NCBI GenBank assembly: GCA_049487715.1
Contig: CP150550.1
Coordinates: 682,001 to 746,000 of the forward strand
DNA from: Pycnococcus provasolii
Taxonomy: Eukaryota > Chlorophyta > Pseudoscourfieldiophyceae > Pseudoscourfieldiales
DNA: 64,000 bases
Direction: 5' to 3'
A program made the position numbers and the translations under genes. Of the stretch, positions 1 to 11,900 are shown piece by piece; position 1 is the stretch's first letter, and each line of letters begins with the position of its first letter. Below the pieces are notes generated by a model, which saw only the letters and a program-made list of their open reading frames with translations, made no database searches and was not told where the DNA came from.

Positions 1-1
1 T

Positions 2-856
2 GCCAAGGCGTACCTCACGGAGGTGCTGTCGCACTCGCGTGATCTGCAGCTTGGTGGAGGACCGCACGGTCCGCTGAATCATCTTTCCAGCGTTACAGCT
101 AAGCCTGTGTGGCCTGTGCGCGCGACGCTCGCAGCTACGAGTACAGTCGCAGGTGTGGAGCAGCCTGACGCAGCACCAGCCCTGCCACCAGGTTCACTGC
201 TGCTGTATGCTATCACCGATGTGTCGCAGAATTCCAAGCACGGTCGCTCCATGTACGACGCGGTGCGTGGTGCCATAGCAGGAGGAGCCACGATGGTGCA
301 GGTTCGTGAAAAGGAAGTCTGCACCGCTGACTACGTTGCAACAGTGCGCGATGCTCTTCGTGCGAGAGATGATTTACGTGCTGAAGGTAAACTGCATCGC
401 ACTGTGCCTATCGTGGTGAACGATCGCATCGACGTTTGCCTTGCTTCGGGTGCCGATGGCGTACACGTGGGTGCTGAGGACCTCGACGTGGCCAGCGCTC
501 GATCTGCGCTTGGGCCGGGAAAGATTGTCGGTGCAACGGCGAAGTACCCCGAAATTGCTCGTGAAGCGCAGGCACGTGGCGCGGACTACGTGGGATGTGG
601 GGCTATATTCGTGTCAAGCACAAAGCCAGGCAGCTCGGTGATTGGTCTTGATGGCCTGAATCGCGTGGTGCAAAGCGTCTCCATTGGAGTCGTTGCAATA
701 GGCGGAATCACGTCGTCTAATATGGGTTCCGTCTTCGAAGAATGCCCAAACATTCGGGGAGTGGCCTTGGTGAGCTCTATCTTTGACGCTCCGTCCGTGG
801 AAAAGGCTACGAATGGGCTAAGAAAAAAGATAGCAGCGACAACGCCTCCTTGTTGA
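2..856 (+). CDS. TH1: Bifunctional HMP-P kinase / thiamine-phosphate synthase (ThiD-ThiE, TH1-like), 5' partial
   Basis: The frame is open from base 2, so the gene enters from outside the window. The first ~22 residues (AKAYLTEVLSH, then LGGGPHGPLNH) match the C-terminal end of ThiD (HMP/HMP-P kinase). After a ~40-residue linker comes a complete ThiE domain. It has VQVREK, the NDRIDVCLASGADGVHVG segment, TKPGSS (phosphate-binding TK) and the VVAIGGI strand near the C-terminus. ThiE joins HMP-PP to the thiazole phosphate to make thiamin monophosphate; ThiD supplies HMP-PP. The ThiD-ThiE fusion is the plant/algal TH1 and the yeast Thi6-neighbour logic, and in plants it is plastid-located. The targeting peptide is outside the window. 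The frame could be opened at a GTG at 23, but the ThiD-like residues upstream show this is internal. The gene is convergent with the methyltransferase that follows. Confidence 0.9.
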   Translation, partial: AKAYLTEVLSHSRDLQLGGGPHGPLNHLSSVTAKPVWPVRATLAATSTVAGVEQPDAAPALPPGSLLLYAITDVSQNSKHGRSMYDAVRGAIAGGATMVQVREKEVCTADYVATVRDALRARDDLRAEGKLHRTVPIVVNDRIDVCLASGADGVHVGAEDLDVASARSALGPGKIVGATAKYPEIAREAQARGADYVGCGAIFVSSTKPGSSVIGLDGLNRVVQSVSIGVVAIGGITSSNMGSVFEECPNIRGVALVSSIFDAPSVEKATNGLRKKIAATTPPC

Positions 857-1065
857 TATTCAAAAAGTGTAATCCATCATAACATTCTTTCGATTGCATG
901 CACGGAATCTCTCTTGTCACTCCACTCAAACCCTCTCAAATGCTCACAACAGCCAGTAGAAAAACAACTTGAGGCTTAGCGCGGGCTGACTGACTGTGCC
1001 ATTTCATTATTTCTCGCGTACGCCGACCACATCGTTCTCCTCGTACCACCCTCTCTCCTTCATCC
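857..1065. other. Convergent 3' spacer, nothing recognised
   Basis: A 209-base, moderately AT-rich spacer lies between the stop codons of two convergent genes. It presumably holds both 3' UTRs. I see no RNA gene or repeat in it. Confidence 0.6.
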
Positions 1066-2118
1066 TTATTCCATCAGGTACCTACTTGTGGCCATGAAAC
1101 GCACCGTCGTCGTTCCCACATGCCACGATGTTCCACTGGAGTCGCATAGTACTCCCTCACAAAGCGCGACGGCGCGCTGGATCACCTTATGGCGCAGTTC
1201 CCCATCCTCAATGTGTGTCGTCATCGGCATGAGATAAAGGTTCCGCAGATCACCTACGCTCGCCTGCTGAACATCAGGAATCAATTTGCACATCTCCACG
1301 TGAAAGAACTGGTTCCGAAGCTGTTTGGACATGTCCGTCGCTGTCGGGAGGAAGCGCGCGGGCATTTCGAGCTTCGATCCGACAATCTCTTCGATTGCGG
1401 CAGTCAGTGCCACACGAAGAGCTGCGCTGTCTCCATGACCACGAAGTTCACCCACAAATTTTCCATGCGATCCGTCGCGCATGACGCTGTGAACGCCCTG
1501 CAGCACACTGCGTGAGCGCAGCCACGGTGACATGGTTCCCGTGGCGACGGCAGAGTCGAATTGACCGTGGTATTCTTCCTTCTTCGTGAGATTCTGCGCG
1601 TCCACAAACCTCGCGTTGATTCCTTGACTCTTGGCGTCGTTGACTGCGTTTTGGTCGGTGTCTATAGCCACGACAGAGGCACCCATACGCAGCACATCCC
1701 GTGCGACTCGCGTCCCAAGGGTGCCCAAACCGAGAACAAGCACGCGGTCGGACGGCGAAGGGTTGAGCATTTGTGCGAGTGCAGTCATCTCCTCCTCGGC
1801 GCGCTTCGCCTTTGTTGTTGCTGCTGCTGATATGCCGGATTCGCGTATCATCACGGTGTTATTTTGTCCTCCTACTTCTTTCTCGATCGTCTTCTTGATG
1901 ACTGGTGCGGTCATGATCCTCTCGCCTTTCTTCAGAGGGAGCGGTCGCGGCGGCGGTGTGCCAGCCGGCGGGTAACTGCCCGAGACGACATCCTTCTTCT
2001 GAGAGTCCTTGTGCTGCTGCTGAGGAGCCTGAGCACGCACGTGCACGGCGCGCCGGGATCCCGCGCGCGTCGCCATGGATCCTTTCGTCGTCGTGTTCAT
2101 CATGCGCGTGTTCTTCAT
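1066..2118 (-). CDS. Class I SAM-dependent methyltransferase-like protein, possibly plastid-targeted
   Basis: The product has 350 residues. Its first ~30 are basic, Ser/Thr/Ala-rich and end in VHVRAQA, which looks like a green-algal plastid transit peptide (inference). A Rossmann core follows at about residues 118-215: VLVLGLGTLGTRVARDVLRMG (motif I-like), then VVAIDTD with an acidic residue at the end of beta 2, and FDSAVATGTMSPW at motif II. The rest resembles the C-terminal half of small-molecule methyltransferases of the Tam/BioC type, but motif I reads GLGTLG instead of the usual GxGTG, so a nucleotide-binding Rossmann protein is an alternative. The substrate is unknown. The start at 2118 is the first ATG in frame; a second at 2103 would serve equally well. 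Confidence 0.6.
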   Translation of the reverse strand: MKNTRMMNTTTKGSMATRAGSRRAVHVRAQAPQQQHKDSQKKDVVSGSYPPAGTPPPRPLPLKKGERIMTAPVIKKTIEKEVGGQNNTVMIRESGISAAATTKAKRAEEEMTALAQMLNPSPSDRVLVLGLGTLGTRVARDVLRMGASVVAIDTDQNAVNDAKSQGINARFVDAQNLTKKEEYHGQFDSAVATGTMSPWLRSRSVLQGVHSVMRDGSHGKFVGELRGHGDSAALRVALTAAIEEIVGSKLEMPARFLPTATDMSKQLRNQFFHVEMCKLIPDVQQASVGDLRNLYLMPMTTHIEDGELRHKVIQRAVALCEGVLCDSSGTSWHVGTTTVRFMATSRYLME

Positions 2119-2598
2119 CTGTGGTGTTTGGCGTCGTCGTCAATGTCAGATTCGTCGTCGGCGTCTACACCACCGTCCTCGCCAGGTATTAACAATATAA
2201 AACAAGCTGAAGAAGCTGGACAAAAAGAGCAGCAGCAGCAAATCTTTTTTGTAGGGGATACTTGGCCGAGAGGCCGAAAAGATATTTTTTGAAAAGGCAG
2301 CAGGGGCCGGGTCGACCAATGTTCCCACACATGAACGGATCCCCGAGAACTCGCGACACAAGGGCTCTGATTTTCCATTTGAACCGCTCAGGCAGTCAGG
2401 GGGGGGGGGGGGGGGGGGGCAGGCTGTGAGGCTAGCTAGGCTAAGGCGGGGATCCAAAACAAAAGAATTACATTATTAGTTATTACAGGTTGAATTACAT
2501 TATTTCAATGGCAATTATTACTTCTTACTTGTTATACTTCGCTTATTACTGTACTATAGGGCATCTATTAAGTGCTCATTATACTGGACAACTGATGA
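2119..2598. other. Spacer with a long G homopolymer
   Basis: This spacer separates two minus-strand genes. It should hold the promoter of the methyltransferase and the 3' UTR of the repeat protein. Apart from the poly-G run at 2399-2419 and an AT-rich stretch at 2460-2600, I see nothing in it. Confidence 0.5.
2399..2419. repeat. Poly-G tract, 21 nt
   Basis: There are 21 uninterrupted G residues on the plus strand. Length is likely to vary between clones and to be unreliable in sequencing. Confidence 0.9.
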
Positions 2599-2737
2599 TT
2601 AAGCTTGCGATTTCTCTTTCTCCTTCAGAGTTTGCGCCTGTTGTTGACCAACTTGGATGAGTTGGCTCATGAGGTCAAAGCCGCCGGACGCCGACGTAGC
2701 ACCTTGCAAAAGCTTCGATGCTTGCGGCGGTGGTGCA

Positions 2738-2773
<36 letters not shown>

Positions 2774-4533
2774 GGCAGAGGTGGAGGCGGAGGCAAAGGC
2801 AGAGACACAGGCGGAGGTGGAGGCAGAGATTCGAGGCATCTGTATCCCCCCACTGCATCCCCCCACTGCCTCTTTTTCTTGCCCTCTGCGTACCCAAGGA
2901 AATCAGGGTACGAGATCCAGCCTGCATTGGCGTACGTCGTGTCAGGTCTGCTCGGAACGTCAGAAGGCCGTTGTCCCGATGAGCTCCACGCGTACCACGA
3001 CTTGGCACATTTTAGCTTGAGCGTGCGAACGAATGCTCGCGCATCTTCAAAAGAGCGGTACTCCCAGCTCCTCTGCTCGCGCGCCTTCTTGCCCTCGGCG
3101 TACCCTAGGAAATCCGGAAACGACATCCAGCCCACACCAGCGTATGCCTTTGAGATGTCACTCGGAATGTCGTACGGCCGCTTTCCTGACGCGCTCCATT
3201 CGTTCCACTGCTTCACGCTCTTCAGCCCGAGCGATCGAACGTAGGTGCGCGCCGATTCGAAGTCCCGAAATTGCAAGGAGCTTTGCCCGCGAGCCATCTT
3301 TCCCTCCGCGTATCCGAGGAAGTCCGGGTAGGACATCCAGCCGGTGTTGGCGTACGCCATATCCGGATTGCTCGGGATGTCCAACGGCCGCTTTCCTGAA
3401 GAGCTCCACGCGTACCACTGCTTCTGGCCTGTCAATTTGAGCGAGTGAGCGAATGCGCGGGCCTCTTGAAAAGTGCGAAACTTTGTCCTTGACTTGTTGC
3501 CGACGCGGATCCTCGCAGGCCTATTGAACACTGGTGGCGGAGGAGGAGGAGGAGGAACACCAGGAGCACCAGCGGCGGCGGCAGGAGCAGCACCATTAGG
3601 AGGAGGAGGAGGAGAGAAGTTCGACAGGCTCATAGGCGTCGACGTGTGTGGCGTGATGAAGTCACTGAGTCGCATCCTCTTGCTATTAGGCTGAGCCTGC
3701 GGCTGCGCACTCGTCATCCTCTGCGCTAAGGGGGGAGAGGCCAAGGTGGTGGTGTCACCACCACCTTGGGCAGCCGCACCGAGTAGAAGCCCGAGGTTTT
3801 GTTGAAGGTTTCCTGGGTCGATAAGTCCCAGAGCCTGTTGATTCGAGGGTACCAACAGACTCAAAAGCTGTTGCATGGCTGTAGCATTAGCCGCCTCTTT
3901 CGCTCGCGCAATCATCATACCCTGAAGCACGTGCTCAAGTTGTCGCACCGACGTGGTCTGACCAGAACGCACAATCTCTCGAAGCACACTCACTAGGTCT
4001 GCACTTGCCTGAGCCTGCATTAAAGCTTGAGCCTGTTGCTGCTGGTGCTGCACAGCTGCGTCATTCGCTGCCTTCGCACTTGAGAGGATAGACACGAGCT
4101 GTGCAAGCTGTTGTGCGTCCCTCGCTCCCTCACCAGCAAGCTGGTGAGCTTGCGGTGGTGGAACACCACTCGTGCTGGGCGTGTTTGCTAATAAGGCGGA
4201 TGGCCACGCCCCTCCTGCCCCCGCCCCGGCCCCGGCCATAGGCAGAGAAGTGGGAACTGCAGGTTGAGAGAACGCCGGAAAGGAATGCTGCTGCATGGAT
4301 GGCCTCGTTTGCAATGAGTTTGCGTATGCGTATGCTTGAGCGAGCTCCTCCATCTGTATGGAGTTAACAGAGCTAAGGTTGTTGATTTGCTGTCCGGAAT
4401 TGTGCAAGGCCTCCATGAAAGGAAAGAGAGGAATGGAGGAGAGGAGGGAGGAGAAAGAGAGGAGAGGGACCTGTTGAGCCTCCTCGTCTTCGTCACCACC
4501 TACGAGTTGCCGAATGAGCGGCGAACTTAGCAT
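2599..4533 (-). CDS. Low-complexity protein with three phage-integrase-repeat-like (INT_rpt) units
   Basis: The product has 644 residues. Residues ~1-330 are Gln/Ala/Ser-rich and disordered, with short polyproline runs. Three tandem ~70-residue units follow (about 335-560). Each has the pattern F-R-[ST]-F-x-[ED]-A-R-x-[FY]-[AV]-[HR]-[ST]-L-x-L, then W-x-[AE]-W-S-[AS]-S-G-[KQ]-R-P-x-D-[IV]-P, then Y-[AS]-x-[TVA]-G-W-[MI]-S-[YF]-P-D-F-L-G-Y. This matches the Trp-rich unit Pfam calls 'phage-integrase repeat' (PF14882), which is common in algae and their large DNA viruses. I see no integrase catalytic residues, so the name implies no activity. The tail is Pro- and Ala-Pro-rich with a short helix. 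Function is unknown; DNA or peptide binding is a guess. ATG at 4533; a later Met is possible. Confidence 0.8.
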
Positions 4534-5031
4534 GCAGATCGATCACCAGAGAGAATGTTGCAGGGCACGCGCATGGATCCATGCAACACCTCCATGCAAA
4601 CTAGGAAGGACTTCGGCTCGTGATGGGGCCAGGAAAAATGGCTTGAGCAACCTGTTCACTACGGGTAAACTCGGTCCAATAATCGTTCCAGTCACTTGCA
4701 AGAAACAGCTGTCTAGTGTCTGGCAAACTCTTCAGATTGAACGCGTTCAACGCGTTAAACCTCGGGCGTTTTTGCGATGTTATGTCAGGTCGTGTACATA
4801 GGCTCAACTCCTGGTTCATCAACTGATTTTCCGTAGTTACAGTGTGTGCCAGAGAGGATCGCGGAGAGAATCTGCCCAAATTTTTACCTCTACTTTGGTA
4901 ACAATTTAGTCCATATGAGGTTGAAATTTGTTTTCGAGGATACCTCTCCTCAACCTCTTCTTTCCTATCTTCTAAAACGTTTTTATCACTTCCTCATGTA
5001 AAAATGACCACACCCCTTTGGTAAGTGGTAA

Positions 5032-5238
5032 CAGGAACATCAGCCATTACCAGCCTATCGGGAGGCTCTGGAAGCGGACAATTTTTCCAAGAAAGAGGTG
5101 GTAGAATTATGTCAAAAGTACAGCTTATTGCATTGCACCTATGGTTTCACAAGTCCTGGGCTCCTTGCTGGACCTAAACTCTCGTTAGTTTTGCTACTTT
5201 TTGAACCATACCACCTGTACATTTCTTCAAAAAAGTAG
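5032..5238 (+). pseudogene. Coding remnant of ~68 codons, family not recognised
   Basis: Directly after a TAA, a frame without ATG encodes 68 residues with natural-looking composition (YREALEADNFSKKEVVELC, then LLHCTYGFTSPGLLAGP) and ends at TAG. It could be a decayed gene end or the last exon of a lost gene; the bases just before it (ggtaacag) would fit a 3' splice site. I do not recognise the family. Confidence 0.3.
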
Positions 5239-5555
5239 CTGCCACCCTAGCAGCAAAGGCCTTTTTGGATGTTATTCCAATGAGGATGCATGTACGGTAC
5301 AGAGGGGAGCCGGTAGCTACCCGTACAGTGTTACGATAGTCTATCCCATCATATCAGGTCGCGATCTGGTCAACAGATTCTCCACCCTCCTCGTCGCCGT
5401 TCCCTGCCCCGTTTGGTGTATCACCGCATTTGTTCTAGTTGGTACATATACGAAGGTGAGGGAGTTTTACCAGAATACCAGGTCGGTAACGTAGTCTATG
5501 AAACCAACCAACCAACCCTACCCAACCGGCCAACCCCTGTACAGACAGGAAGGAG

Positions 5556-5577
5556 CCCTAACCCTAACCCTAACCCT
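5556..5577. repeat. Interstitial telomere-like repeat (CCCTAA)
   Basis: About 3.7 perfect copies of CCCTAA lie head to tail inside a divergent promoter spacer, upstream of the giant channel gene. Confidence 0.9.
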
Positions 5578-5761
5578 GAAGATCCTCTCCTAAACCTTAC
5601 CGTAGAGGCTTACTTAAGGTAGACTATGAGCCCATGCGTGATTTGAAGTTTGAGTTGCCTAAAATGCTCACCTAAAAAGCCTCTAAACCTTTAAAGAGAT
5701 GGCTGATGCCTGGTGCAGGGTGGTTGGGTGCCTACGGTAGTGGCTGATGGCCGGTATCTCG

Positions 5762-5783
5762 CTAACCCTAACCCTAACCCTAA
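5762..5783. repeat. Interstitial telomere-like repeat (CCCTAA)
   Basis: A second array of about 3.7 CCCTAA units, in the same orientation, lies 160 bases before the ATG of the channel gene. Confidence 0.9.
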
Positions 5784-5924
5784 TCCGATGTTGGGACTCG
5801 TCCCGTCCTGGTCCCGTCCGGCCTGCTTTGCACTTGCTCCACGCGGCACGTCCGCACACCTTCGTCTTGCCATTTCCATTTCGCTTAGGTAATACGCTGT
5901 CTCTGACTCTTCAGTTGTGCTAGT

Positions 5925-8900
5925 ATGGCGCGCGTAAGAGTCGCAGGCGGCGCGATGCGTGCGCGTCGGCACCAGCGTCGGCACAAAGCGGTGCAACAAA
6001 GTGAAGAACTTGCCGCGAACGAAAATGACACAACGACTTCCGGCCAAGACACAGCCGAGGTCGAAATGCCCGAAGATGAGCGTAAAGCCGACGCTAGCCA
6101 AACATCAAGTCAGAGTAAAGCCGCAAGCACCGTTCAAAGGCACTTCCGCGGATTTCGCACGCGCAAGCTTGTTGGCTTGAAGCACGGCCTGACACATCTC
6201 GGGCGAGCACGACTTCTTCGGGCCGTCGAAGCGATGGCAGAGGATAGAACAATTAAGGCATCACGCTACCAGAGCTTTTGCATGCGGCTGCTCAACGCCT
6301 TCTTCTTCTTCTGCGTTCTCTACGTCCAACTCGACGTCACTGCTGTGCAGAAGGTGACTGCCGCACTCTCGCAAGTCTCTTTCCAGTCGCTCCCTCAGCT
6401 GTACGATTCAGTGGCGTCCGGCGTCGCTGTTATAGACTGGATTGAGTCGGACCTTGTTGAACCTCACTGGCGCGACCCAGTATGTGGTAATGCTGTCTGC
6501 GAGGAGCCGCACGAAACGTCTGCTTTCGGCCCGTTCGGCTGTCGCATGGACTGTGGGCGCAACCTTGACGCGCAAAAGGTAGTTATGTCTGTAGCGAGCG
6601 ACTTTGCGCAGGACTTAGTCCCAGCCCAGGCGCTACAGAGTGCGGCGCGCTGGAACTTATGCAAGCTTGACCCTGAACGCGTGGCTGCTGGACTTGACCC
6701 GATGTGCTGGTACAGCGCTGAAGGCAAAAACGTACCTTTCGTCGGAGGCGAAGCAGAAGTCATGGAGCTTGACCGCGGGAATTGGAGACTCGAGATGACA
6801 CGGGACTTCCTTGGACGGACACGTGGTGACCTTTTGGCACTCGGCTCTGCGTCTAGACCAGCTGCGTTTGACTTGTCGCGCGTGATCAACGTGCCGACTG
6901 AAGGAAATTGGACCCAGTGTGCTCTACCAAAGAGGCGACGTTCCACCGCACGCAGAAGAGTGGTGGATTTGACAAACGTCCCAACGCTGCCACGCAATAA
7001 CGTACCACATCGTCATCCGTCACCACCTCGACTCAGAAAGCTCTTAAATAATCCGACTCCATTCGATCCTGCGCAGTATGCATACTCGATGGTGGTGACT
7101 GCGTTCGTGAATCTCGACGGCGTCGACTTCACGAGCGGGACGCTGATTGCATATTACGATCCGCAGGGAACGTCTTGGGAGATGCGCGGGCAGCAGATGG
7201 GTTCTACGAGGATCACGTCCGGCACGTATAAGGACTCGTTCGCGTTCGTGATCACCGTGCACGCAAACACGGACGGCGATGTGATTGGGTTCGACTTCTT
7301 GACGGACGATGGAAAGATGTCCCGGCTGACGACGACGTTGTCATTTTCGTCAACGTTTTCGACAATTTTCGACATGGAGAACCCTTTACCGCTCAGCGGT
7401 CCGGCGCCGACGAGCGTAAACGATGGCGAATCGTCAAGCCCGTCTTCCCCGAGTTCTAACCCGACTCCATTCGATCCTGCGCAGTATGCATACTCGATGG
7501 TGGTGACTGCGTTCGTGAATCTCGACGGCGTCGACTTCACGAGCGGGACGCTGATTGCATATTACGATCCGCAGGGAACGTCTTGGGAGATGCGCGGGCA
7601 GCAGATGGTTTCTACGAGGATCACGTCCGGCACGTATAAGGACTCGTTCGCGTTCGTGATCACCGTGCACGCAAACACGGACGGCGATGTGATTGGGTTC
7701 GACTTCTTGACGGACGATGGCAAGATGTCCCGGCTGACGACGACGTTGTCATTTTCGTCAACGTTTTCGACAATTTTCGACATGGAGAACCCTTTACCGC
7801 TCAGCGGTCCGGCGCCGACGAGCGTAAACGATGGCGAATCGTCAAGCCCGTCTTCCCCGAGTTCTAACCCGACTCCATTCGATCCTGCGCAGTATGCGTA
7901 CTCGATGGTGGTGACTGCGTTCGTGAATCTCGACGGCGTCGACTTCACGAGCGGGACGCTGATGGCATATTACGATCCGCAGGGAACGTCTTGGGAGATG
8001 CGCGGGCAGCAGATGGGTTCTACGAGGATCACGTCCGGCACGTATAAGGACTCGTTCGCGTTCGTGATCACCGTGCACGCAAACACGGACGGCGATGTGA
8101 TTGGGTTCGACTTCTTGACAGACGATGGAAAGATGTCCCGGCTGACGACGACGGTGTCATTTTCGTCAACTAGCAACGTCGGAGACATGGAGAACCCTTT
8201 ACCGCTCAGCGGTCCGGCGCCGACGAGCGTAAACGATGGCGAATCGTCAAGCCCGTCTTCCCCGAGTTCTAAGCCGAATCCGCCATTCGATCCTGCGCAG
8301 TATGCGTACTCGATGGTGGTGACTGCGTTCGTGAATCTCGACGGCGTCGACTTCACGAGCGGGACGCTGACTGCATATTACGATCCGCAGGGAACGTCTT
8401 GGGAGATGCGCGGGCAGCAGATGGGTTCTACGAGGATCACGTCCGGCACGTATAAGGACTCGTTCGCGTTCGTGATCACCGTGCACGCAAACACGGACGG
8501 CGATGTGATTGGGTTCGACTTCTTGACAGACGATGGCAAGATGTCCCGGCTGACGACGACGGTGTCATTTTCGTCAACTAGCAACGTCGGAGACATGGAG
8601 AACCCTTTACCGCTCAGCGGTCCGGCGCCGACGAGCGTAAACGATGGCGAATCGTCAAGCCCGTCTTCCCCGAGTTCTAAGCCGAATCCGCCATTCGATC
8701 CTGCGCAGTATGCGTACTCGATGGTGGTGACTGCGTTCGTGAATCTCGACGGCGTCGACTTCACGAGCGGGACGCTGACTGCATATTACGATCCGCAGGG
8801 AACGTCTTGGGAGATGCGCGGGCAGCAGATGGGTTCTACGAGGATCACGTCCGGCACGTATAAGGACTCGTTCGCGTTCGTGATCACCGTGCACGCAAAC

Positions 8901-11900
8901 ACGGACGGCGATGTGATTGGGTTCGACTTCTTGACAGACGATGGAAAGATGTCCCGGCTGACGACGACGGTGTCATTTTCGTCAACTAGCAACGTCGGAG
9001 ACATGGAGAACCCTTTACCGCTCAGCGGTCCGGCGCCGACGAGCGTAAACGATGGCGAATCGTCAAGCCCGTCTTCCCCGAGTTCTAACCCGACTCCATT
9101 CGATCCTGCGCAGTATGCGTACTCGATGGTGGTGACTGCGTTCGTGAATCTCGACGGCGTCGACTTCACGAGCGGGACGCTGACTGCATATTACGATCCG
9201 CAGGGAACGTCTTGGGAGATGCGCGGGCAGCAGATGGGTTCTACGAGGATCACGTCCGGCACGTATAAGGACTCGTTCGCGTTCGTGATCACCGTGCACG
9301 CAAACACGGACGGCGATGTGATTGGGTTCGACTTCTTGACAGACGATGGAAAGATGTCCCGGCTGACGACGACGGTGTCATTTTCGTCAACTAGCAACGT
9401 CGGAGACATGGAGAACCCTTTACCGCTCAGCGGTCCGGCGCCGACGAGCGTAAACGATGGCGAATCGTCAAGCCCGTCTTCCCCGAGTTCTAACCCGACT
9501 CCATTCGATCCTGCGCAGTATGCGTACTCGATGGTGGTGACTGCGTTCGTGAATCTCGACGGCGTCGACTTCACGAGCGGGACGCTGACTGCATATTACG
9601 ATCCGCAGGGAACGTCTTGGGAGATGCGCGGGCAGCAGATGGGTTCTACGAGGATCACGTCCGGCACGTATAAGGACTCGTTCGCGTTCGTGATCACCGT
9701 GCACGCAAACACGGACGGCGATGTGATTGGGTTCGACTTCTTGACGGACGATGGAAAGATGTCCCGGCTGACGACGACGTTGTCATTTTCGTCAACTAGC
9801 AACGTCGGAGACATGGAGAACCCTTTACCGCTCAGCGGTCCGGCGCCGACGAGCGTAAACGATGGCGAATCGTCAAGCCCGTCTTCCCCGAGTTCTAACC
9901 CGACTCCATTCGATCCTGCGCAGTATGCATACTCGATGGTGGTGACTGCGTTCGTGAATCTCGACGGCGTCGACTTCACGAGCGGGACGCTGACTGCATA
10001 TTACGATCCGCAGGGAACGTCTTGGGAGATGCGCGGGCAGCAGATGGGTTCTACGAGGATCACGTCCGGCACGTATAAGGACTCGTTCGCGTTCGTGATC
10101 ACCGTGCACGCAAACACGGACGGCGATGTGATTGGGTTCGACTTCTTGACAGACGATGGAAAGATGTCCCGGCTGACGACGACGGTGTCATTTTCGTCAA
10201 CTAGCAACGTCGGAGACATGGAGAACCCTTTACCGCTCAGCGGTCCGGCGCCGACGAGCGTAAATGATGGCGAATCGTCAAGCCCGTCATCGACGATAAC
10301 GACAATGCCTTCCCCGAGTTCTAAGCCGACTCCATTCGATCCTGCGCAGTATGCATACTCGATGGTGGTGACTGCGTTCGTGAATCTCGACGGCGTCGAT
10401 TTCACGAGCGGGACGCTGACTGCATATTACGATCCGCAGGGAACGTCTTGGGAGATGCGCGGGCAGCAGATGGGTTCTACGAGGATCACGTCCGGCACGT
10501 ATAAGGACTCGTTCGCGTTCGTGATCACCGTGCACGCAAACACGGACGGCGATGTGATTGGGTTCGACTTCTTGACGGACGATGGAAAGATGTCCCGGCT
10601 GACGACGACGGTGTCATTTTCGTCAACTAGCAACGTCGGAGACATGGAGAACCCTTTACCGCTCAGCGGTCCGGCGCCGACGAGCGTAAACGATGGCGAA
10701 TCGTCAAGCCCGTCATCGACGATAACGACAATGCCTTCCCCGAGTTCTAACCCGACTCCATTCGATCCTGCGCAGTATGCATACTCGATGGTGGTGACTG
10801 CGTTCGTGAATCTCGACGGCGTCGACTTCACGAGCGGGACGCTGACTGCATATTACGATCCGCAGGGAACGTCTTGGGAGATGCGCGGGCAGCAGATGGG
10901 TTCTACGAGGATCACGTCCGGCACGTATAAGGACTCGTTCGCGTTCGTGATCACCGTGCACGCAAACACGGACGGCGATGTGATTGGGTTCGACTTCTTG
11001 ACGGACGATGGAAAGATGTCCCGGCTGACGACGACGGTGTCATTTTCGTCAACTAGCAACGTCGGAGACATGGAGAACCCTTTACCGCTCAGCGGTCCGG
11101 CGCCGACGAGCGTAAACGATGGCGAATCGTCAAGCCCGTCATCGACGATAACGACAATGCCTTCCCCGAGTTCTAACCCGACTCCATTCGATCCTGCGCA
11201 GTATGCATACTCGATGGTGGTGACTGCGTTCGTGAATCTCGACGGCGTCGACTTCACGAGCGGGACGCTGACTGCATATTACGATCCGCAGGGAACGTCT
11301 TGGGAGATGCGCGGGCAGCAGATGGGTTCTACGAGGATCACGTCCGGCACGTATAAGGACTCGTTCGCGTTCGTGATCACCGTGCACGCAAACACGGACG
11401 GCGATGTGATTGGGTTCGACTTCTTGACGGACGATGGAAAGATGTCCCGGCTGACGACGACGGTGTCATTTTCGTCAACTAGCAACGTCGGAGACATGGA
11501 GAACCCTTTACCGCTCAGCGGTCCGGCGCCGACGAGCGTAAATGATGGCGAATCGTCAAGCCCGTCATCGACGATAACGACAATGCCTTCCCCGAGTTCT
11601 AACCCGACTCCATTCGATCCTGCGCAGTATGCATACTCGATGGTGGTGACTGCGTTCGTGAATCTCGACGGCGTCGACTTCACGAGCGGGACGCTGACTG
11701 CATATTACGATCCGCAGGGAACGTCTTGGGAGATGCGCGGGCAGCAGATGGGTTCTACGAGGATCACGTCCGGCACGTATAAGGACTCGTTCGCGTTCGT
11801 GATCACCGTGCACGCAAACACGGACGGCGATGTGATTGGGTTCGACTTCTTGACGGACGATGGAAAGATGTCCCGGCTGACGACGACGGTGTCATTTTCG

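Larger units (their letters stand above)
4534..5924. other. Divergent promoter spacer with telomere-word blocks and a coding remnant
   Basis: This 1.4-kb spacer lies between the minus-strand repeat protein and the plus-strand channel gene. It holds two short CCCTAA arrays (5556-5577 and 5762-5783), a frame that reads like a gene fragment (5032-5238) and several copies of the word TAGTCTAT/ATAGACTA (about 5336, 5491 and 5620). No promoter motif can be assigned with confidence. Confidence 0.5.

Noticed and set aside
2605-3440. Plus-strand frames opposite the repeat protein (Gly/Ala and Arg-rich)
   Set aside because: They lie antisense to a well-supported gene and have composition caused by its polyproline and Ala-Pro codons.
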